This document shows, piece after piece, positions 61,101 to 64,000 of a stretch of DNA of 64,000 bases (positions are counted from its first letter, which is position 1; each line of letters begins with the position of its first letter). The notes under the pieces were generated by a model. That model was given only the letters and a program-made list of their open reading frames with translations, had not been told where the DNA came from and made no database searches. Source of the DNA: Akkermansiaceae bacterium (GTDB lineage Bacteria; Verrucomicrobiota; Verrucomicrobiia; Verrucomicrobiales; Akkermansiaceae). Location: positions 19,631 through 83,630 of the forward strand of contig JALZUC010000019.1 of assembly GCA_023301765.1 (NCBI GenBank). Direction: 5' to 3'. Both the position numbers and the translations under genes were made by a program.

Positions 61101-63186
61101 CGCAGCCATCATCTTCTGGCAAACATGGGATTCTCCAGAAAAAGATACTCTTTCTCACCAGTTAGCTACCCACGCCTCCATTCAAAAGTCAGGCTTCCCA
61201 CCCGGTACAGATAACACAGCCTACATCACTCAGCTAGAGTCCGCTTTCAGCGTAACCAATAATCCCCTGATCACTGATCACGGATCACTTGCCACTAGCG
61301 CAGCCACCTACCTCTACGAGCAGCTATCTTCGGGGAAAAACTTTGTCGTCTCTCCAGAAGCAGATGAAGTCATAAAAAACTTCCACCACTCCCTCACACT
61401 CAAATCCGCTAAAGGAGCAGTAAAGGCCTATCAAGAATCCATCGAGCACCTAACAGGCTCCGCGAAGTATCAGACAATCCTAGACTGGCTCCTCTCCACC
61501 TCCGGCGAAGCCTCAGACTCCACTAAGCTCCCATCACTCCACACGGAATATTTAAAAGAGGCCGCTGCCCACCTTCTAACCGGCACTCCAGAGAAAATGG
61601 CTGTGCACCACGTAGAAGTCACTGCAGAGATCACCGGACTCCTTGGCTCACACTCTACCATTACAGAAAGCCGCTATGAGTTACACTACAACACCTTTAT
61701 AGATAAGCTTGCTCACTTCGAACAAGAGAACGTTCCCACCTTCCGAGCCTATCAGGAACATAAGCATGACCTCACCCAGGCTAAACGCGCTGACATGCGC
61801 CTCTCTGAGTTTAAGGCGCGTGTGATGTCTTCATTCGTTAGAAATAAACTTCTTAATGATGTCTACCTACCCATGATTGGTGACAATCTCGCCAAGCAAA
61901 TGGGAACAGCAGGCTCAGACACACGCACAGACCGTATGGGTCTCTTACTCCTCATCTCCCCTCCCGGCTATGGTAAGACTACCCTCATGGAATACGTCGC
62001 AGACCGCCTAGGCCTCACGTTTATGAAGATCAACGGTCCAGCCATAGGCCACGCTGTTACTTCTCTTGATCCTAATGAAGCCCCAAACGCCTCCGCCAGA
62101 GAAGAGGTGGAAAAGCTAAACCTCGCACTAGAAATGGGCGATAACGTCATGCTCTACCTTGATGACATTCAGCACTGTGATCCTGAGTTCCTCCAGAAGT
62201 TCATCTCCCTCTGTGACGGGCAACGTAAGATCGAAGGTGTCTATAATGGGCAGGCAAAAACTTACGACCTCCGTGGTAAAAAAGTATCTGTAGTCATGGC
62301 AGGAAACCCCTACACCGAGAGTGGTGGTAAGTTTCAGATCCCAGACATGCTCGCTAACCGTGCAGATACATACAACCTAGGTGATATCATCGGTAGTAAT
62401 GCTGAGTCATTTAAGGCCTCCTACATCGAAAACTGTCTCACCTCTAACAGCGTGCTAAGTAAGCTCGCCGCCCGCTCTCAGAAAGACGTCTACGCCATCA
62501 TGCAGATTGCCACCTCTGGCAGTCAGGAAGGTATTGATTTTGAGAGTAACTACACCGCCGCGGAGATTGATGAATTTGTCAAAACTACACAACACCTCTA
62601 CACCGTGCGAGATACCATCCTCGCGGTGAATTTAGAGTATATCCGCTCTGCGGCGCAGGAAGACAGCTACCGCACCGAGCCAGCCTTTAAGCTCCAAGGT
62701 TCTTACCGGAACATGGCTCGCATTGCTGAGAAAGTCATCCCCCTCATGACCCATGAGGAGATAAGAGAACTCATCATCGCTCACTACGAGAACGAGTCCC
62801 AGACTCTTACAACAGGAGCAGAAGCCAACCTCCTCAAGTTTAAGGAAATGGAAAACATCCTCACCGATGAGGAAGCTGCACGCTGGGCGCAGATTAAGAA
62901 GGACTTTAATAAAAATAAACTTCTAGGCGGAGCCGGAGAAAATGACCCAGTCGCCAGAGTAGTCGCCCAGCTCACCAGCATTAATGATAGCCTTCAGGAT
63001 AACTCATTCTCAGCCACAACCATTGAGCAATTAGAGAAAATCATCTCAGGCCTCAGGGCGGTACCTGTAGAGGTAGATATTAACCTTATCGCAGATCAGG
63101 GTGACGGCATTGAGAACATGGAGAAAGCCTCTAAGAAGCCACCACTTAAAGTAACACCCAAGGTCCGTCAAAACCCTCAAAAATAA
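58141..63186 (+). CDS. giant AAA ATPase with DUF3686-type N-terminus ('DNA repair ATPase')
   Basis: This 1681-residue protein has a beta-rich N-terminal region (about 10-430, DUF3686-like, with propeller-like repeated strands such as TEHNCIPRDMVSIGENRFLF), a long coiled coil (about 480-860), a middle region, and a C-terminal AAA ATPase. Walker A is PPGYGKTT with K1279, Walker B is LYLDDIQH with D1341-D1342, and sensor-1 is VVMAGNP with N1389. The database name 'DNA repair ATPase' has little direct support. Its neighbours are YqiJ- and YqiK-like genes, so I infer work with a flotillin membrane scaffold. The intervening GxxExxY cassette separates it from yqiK by 536 bp. Confidence 0.85.
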   Translation: MSDQQQLEGGTYEVIRGRMEKHGSVLRERIEQLNVARKDIFGAVDPALIATERVSTEHNCIPRDMVSIGENRFLFGYNIQFGLKKTTGLSDVFDVYDYDPESHTFSKANLTEVFGSDFSEDFQYIYKYYKEATFVKFMVIGPNLYMGMRIGKGIDDIKTFKWVIQGDGQLEYLGNRFDHEYKFPPQQEFKWIRAHRDMQRPGEHPHISIEDRIFVETVGGDLTIKIEDNTSSGQGIYEEDVTDVDQTLDDAEIFYSVVGPLILLKILPYREEFYRYLVYNEKTQNVQRIDAIGHSCVLLPDEHGIIFANGYLQLTGEVKTFDHGIDDMRFEKRIASANGEDTLFVFYNRSSGDYVLLSYNLIERTVDTPIICSGYSLFPDGKLLYFRSEDSAQKHHVIQVWQTPYLDDTFASAATEEKSSLLFKIGNPDIVRCMAECREILNLLQKEDSYAGLYLDLAKKTSDIKDAYFWLGKEEAFNLTAPLIEINSAAKSAINEFEKVVKLRKSTADQTKTTEESVTTLLRSVEHTPPDDIQGYVHQLTELRTLRGDIIGLQDLRYANLSLIKDLEGRIIEATETVSNKTVNFLLTPEALDPYRAAVDEQKATIAELKKVTQADDSAEALDAAGTELEMLIDVVSNLKIEDATQTTAIIDSISGIYSTLNAVRAELKNKRQSLAKAEGTAQFGAQVKLLGQAVVNFLDLCDGPEKCDEYLTKLMVQIEELEGKFAEFDEYTEQLSAKREEIYEAFETRKTSLLEKRNKRAANLVKSAERVLTGISNRAEKFSEINEINGYFAGDLMVSKVRDIIEQLNELGDSVKAADIQTQLKTLKEDAVRQLKDRKELFVDGKNIIQFGKHKFNVNTQDLELSIVPNNEQMCFHLAGTDFFEPIIDEAFLSTRSIWSQEIISENKKVYRAEYLAYKFLTSGEDLSTLTTDDESLEALQRFASQRYTEGYTKGVHDHDAHLILQALLPIHEKIGLLKYSPKLRAAAIIFWQTWDSPEKDTLSHQLATHASIQKSGFPPGTDNTAYITQLESAFSVTNNPLITDHGSLATSAATYLYEQLSSGKNFVVSPEADEVIKNFHHSLTLKSAKGAVKAYQESIEHLTGSAKYQTILDWLLSTSGEASDSTKLPSLHTEYLKEAAAHLLTGTPEKMAVHHVEVTAEITGLLGSHSTITESRYELHYNTFIDKLAHFEQENVPTFRAYQEHKHDLTQAKRADMRLSEFKARVMSSFVRNKLLNDVYLPMIGDNLAKQMGTAGSDTRTDRMGLLLLISPPGYGKTTLMEYVADRLGLTFMKINGPAIGHAVTSLDPNEAPNASAREEVEKLNLALEMGDNVMLYLDDIQHCDPEFLQKFISLCDGQRKIEGVYNGQAKTYDLRGKKVSVVMAGNPYTESGGKFQIPDMLANRADTYNLGDIIGSNAESFKASYIENCLTSNSVLSKLAARSQKDVYAIMQIATSGSQEGIDFESNYTAAEIDEFVKTTQHLYTVRDTILAVNLEYIRSAAQEDSYRTEPAFKLQGSYRNMARIAEKVIPLMTHEEIRELIIAHYENESQTLTTGAEANLLKFKEMENILTDEEAARWAQIKKDFNKNKLLGGAGENDPVARVVAQLTSINDSLQDNSFSATTIEQLEKIISGLRAVPVEVDINLIADQGDGIENMEKASKKPPLKVTPKVRQNPQK

Positions 63187-63209
63187 TTCCCATAGGACCC
63201 AGCACACAA

Positions 63210-63298
63210 ATCCTAGCCTTCGTACAACCCAGCTAATGTAGCTAGGATAGCGTATACAGGCTCTCCCAGCCTAATCATTACGACTAGTAAGATTAGGC
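63210..63298. terminator. two inverted repeats between convergent genes
   Basis: ATCCTAGC (63210-63217) pairs with GCTAGGAT (63241-63248), and GCCTAATC (63269-63276) pairs with GATTAGGC (63291-63298). They lie between the ends of the ATPase gene and the convergent small basic-protein gene. They may fold as terminators, though neither has a clear T-run. The second arm contains AGTAAGATT, also present near the cassette's right arm. Confidence 0.45.
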
Positions 63299-63314
63299 AA
63301 GAGCAGAAGGGAAA

Positions 63315-63515
63315 TTATCCCTTGTTAGCTTCCATCACCTTTTTAGGGTGCTTGAGAAGTGTGCGCACTTCAGTGGAGTTAAGTGCTGCAACAGCAGCTT
63401 CGTCCATACCTAGCTCTACGAGACGGCGGCTCTGTACTTTTCTGCGCTGAGTCTTTGCAGCAGCTGATTTTGTAGGACGAGATCTGTTTGTGTTACGCTC
63501 TAATGAAGTTCCCAT
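63315..63515 (-). CDS. small basic conserved protein of unknown function
   Basis: This 66-residue protein is rich in Arg, Lys, Ser and Thr (MGTSLERNTNRSRPTKSA at the start, then KTQRRKVQSRRL). A short helix follows (ELGMDEAAVAALNSTEVRTLLKHP, in two pieces). I recall similar short Arg-rich proteins in other Verrucomicrobiota, but I cannot name a function; binding to nucleic acid or ribosomes is a reasonable guess. The start ATG at 63515 lacks a Shine-Dalgarno sequence. It is convergent with the giant ATPase gene. Confidence 0.7.
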   Translation of the reverse strand: MGTSLERNTNRSRPTKSAAAKTQRRKVQSRRLVELGMDEAAVAALNSTEVRTLLKHPKKVMEANKG

Positions 63516-63568
63516 GATATTAATTTAGGTTTGTAATAAAAGATGTTAAGCCGCTTGCTCGACAAGCT

Positions 63569-63767
63569 CGAATCAACACGGTCTGCGGACTATTAAACGA
63601 GCTACTAAGTTCAGTCAACTGGAAACACCGCCCTAAAAACTCAAGATCACCCAAATTTATAGATTACAGGCTCTCCCTTCTGACTCCCAAAGCGAAAAAT
63701 ACTCAAACCCGGCCTAAAAGCTAACCAAGAAAGTCACAGATCTCACTAATCTCCACTAAACCACGAA
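63569..63767. repeat. decayed copy of the cassette repeat without a gene
   Basis: CGAATCAACACGG at 63569-63581 is identical over 13 bases to 57608-57620 in the left arm of the cassette. At 63740-63752 the reverse complement of ATCTCACTAATCT matches 12 of 13 bases of AGATTAGTAAGAT next to the right arm (58102-58114), and CCACGAA follows at 63761. The bases between show no ORF. I read 63569-63767 as an eroded or non-coding member of the same element family. The rest of 63516-64000 holds no supported gene. Confidence 0.5.
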
Positions 63768-63982
63768 CTGAATTATGAGCGAGACACGGCCTGTTTACAT
63801 CGTCGCTAATAATCGTCTCGACTTGATGGCCTCTGAAATAGGCGAGCAGAGAAAAGGGTTACCCAGCCTGATCGTCATTTAAAAATGACTTTACGGCAAG
63901 AAGGTAGGGGCGCGAGAAAAGTGATAACAACCACCCACACTTCATATCTATTAAGTTCCGGTCAGACGAGAAATAATAAAAG

Positions 63983-64000
63983 CACAGCTACGTAGCTGTG
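63983..64000. other. 18-bp perfect palindrome at window edge
   Basis: CACAGCTACGTAGCTGTG is self-complementary over all 18 bases and is preceded by an A/T-rich stretch. It may be a terminator stem for a leftward gene beyond the window (the minus strand continues into a T-rich run) or part of a larger repeat cut by the edge. Confidence 0.4.

Noticed and set aside
63775..63882. 35-codon ORF near the right edge
   Set aside because: Too short, no recognised family, and it follows directly on repeat remnants; left uncalled.

Overview
The window looks like part of a Verrucomicrobiota chromosome, probably a marine or host-associated member near Rubritalea or Akkermansia. That placement is inferred from gene content and family resemblance; no rRNA gene is present to confirm it. 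Pointers are: a Gram-negative envelope gene set (KdsA, Lpt, RND efflux, outer-membrane proteins), two formylglycine-type sulfatases, a secreted CAP-domain protein ending in a calcium-binding-like DxDxDG tail, a very divergent FtsZ with a long acidic linker, a small Arg/Lys-rich orphan protein and a GxxExxY gene. Most starts lack a Shine-Dalgarno sequence and several are GTG. I see no rRNA, tRNA, CRISPR array, prophage or intact insertion sequence.

Layout. Positions 1-2521 (minus strand) hold a TonB-energising cluster: DUF3450 protein, a TtpC-like proton channel and an ExbB that runs off the edge. Positions 2797-4939 hold signal peptidase I and a squalene/phytoene synthase. Positions 5049-11373 hold a small lipoprotein and a tripartite RND efflux pump. 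Then follow rarA, a secreted YHS protein (minus strand), grpE-dnaJ-rsmE, a CAP-domain secreted protein, an amidase (minus strand) and an SMP-30 family protein. Positions 20882-23560 hold a divergent TorF-type porin and ammonium transporter, each with a canonical sigma-54 promoter. Positions 23696-29186 run from coaX and a ROK kinase into kdsA - LptC/LptA-like protein - lptB - hpf, a lipopolysaccharide-export block resembling the E. coli lpt-hpf locus. Positions 29342-36247 hold a VOC protein, two sulfatases and a Fur/PerR regulator followed by katG. hisD follows at 36588.

Positions 37964-47827 form a long minus-strand run, read leftwards: lipoprotein hydrolase, TPR protein, a YugP-like protein that has lost its zinc-protease motif, ftsZ, an unknown membrane-anchored protein, a CPA2 antiporter and a Spy-like protein. 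Positions 47938-54764 (plus strand) hold an orphan RelE-like protein, two TPR proteins, comEC, a LolC/LolE permease with no ordinary start codon, and a DEDD exonuclease-like protein.

The most interesting locus is 54882-63186: a YqiJ-like OB-fold membrane protein, a YqiK-type flotillin and a 1681-residue AAA ATPase of the DUF3686 'DNA repair ATPase' type. Together they look like a membrane-microdomain/ATPase system of unknown function. Between flotillin and ATPase sits a roughly 530-bp cassette: a GxxExxY PD-(D/E)xK-like gene bracketed by imperfect inverted repeats that start at the flotillin stop codon and end 7 bp before the ATPase start. Decayed copies of the same repeat lie beyond the ATPase gene, which suggests a small mobile or selfish element family that tolerates insertion inside operons.
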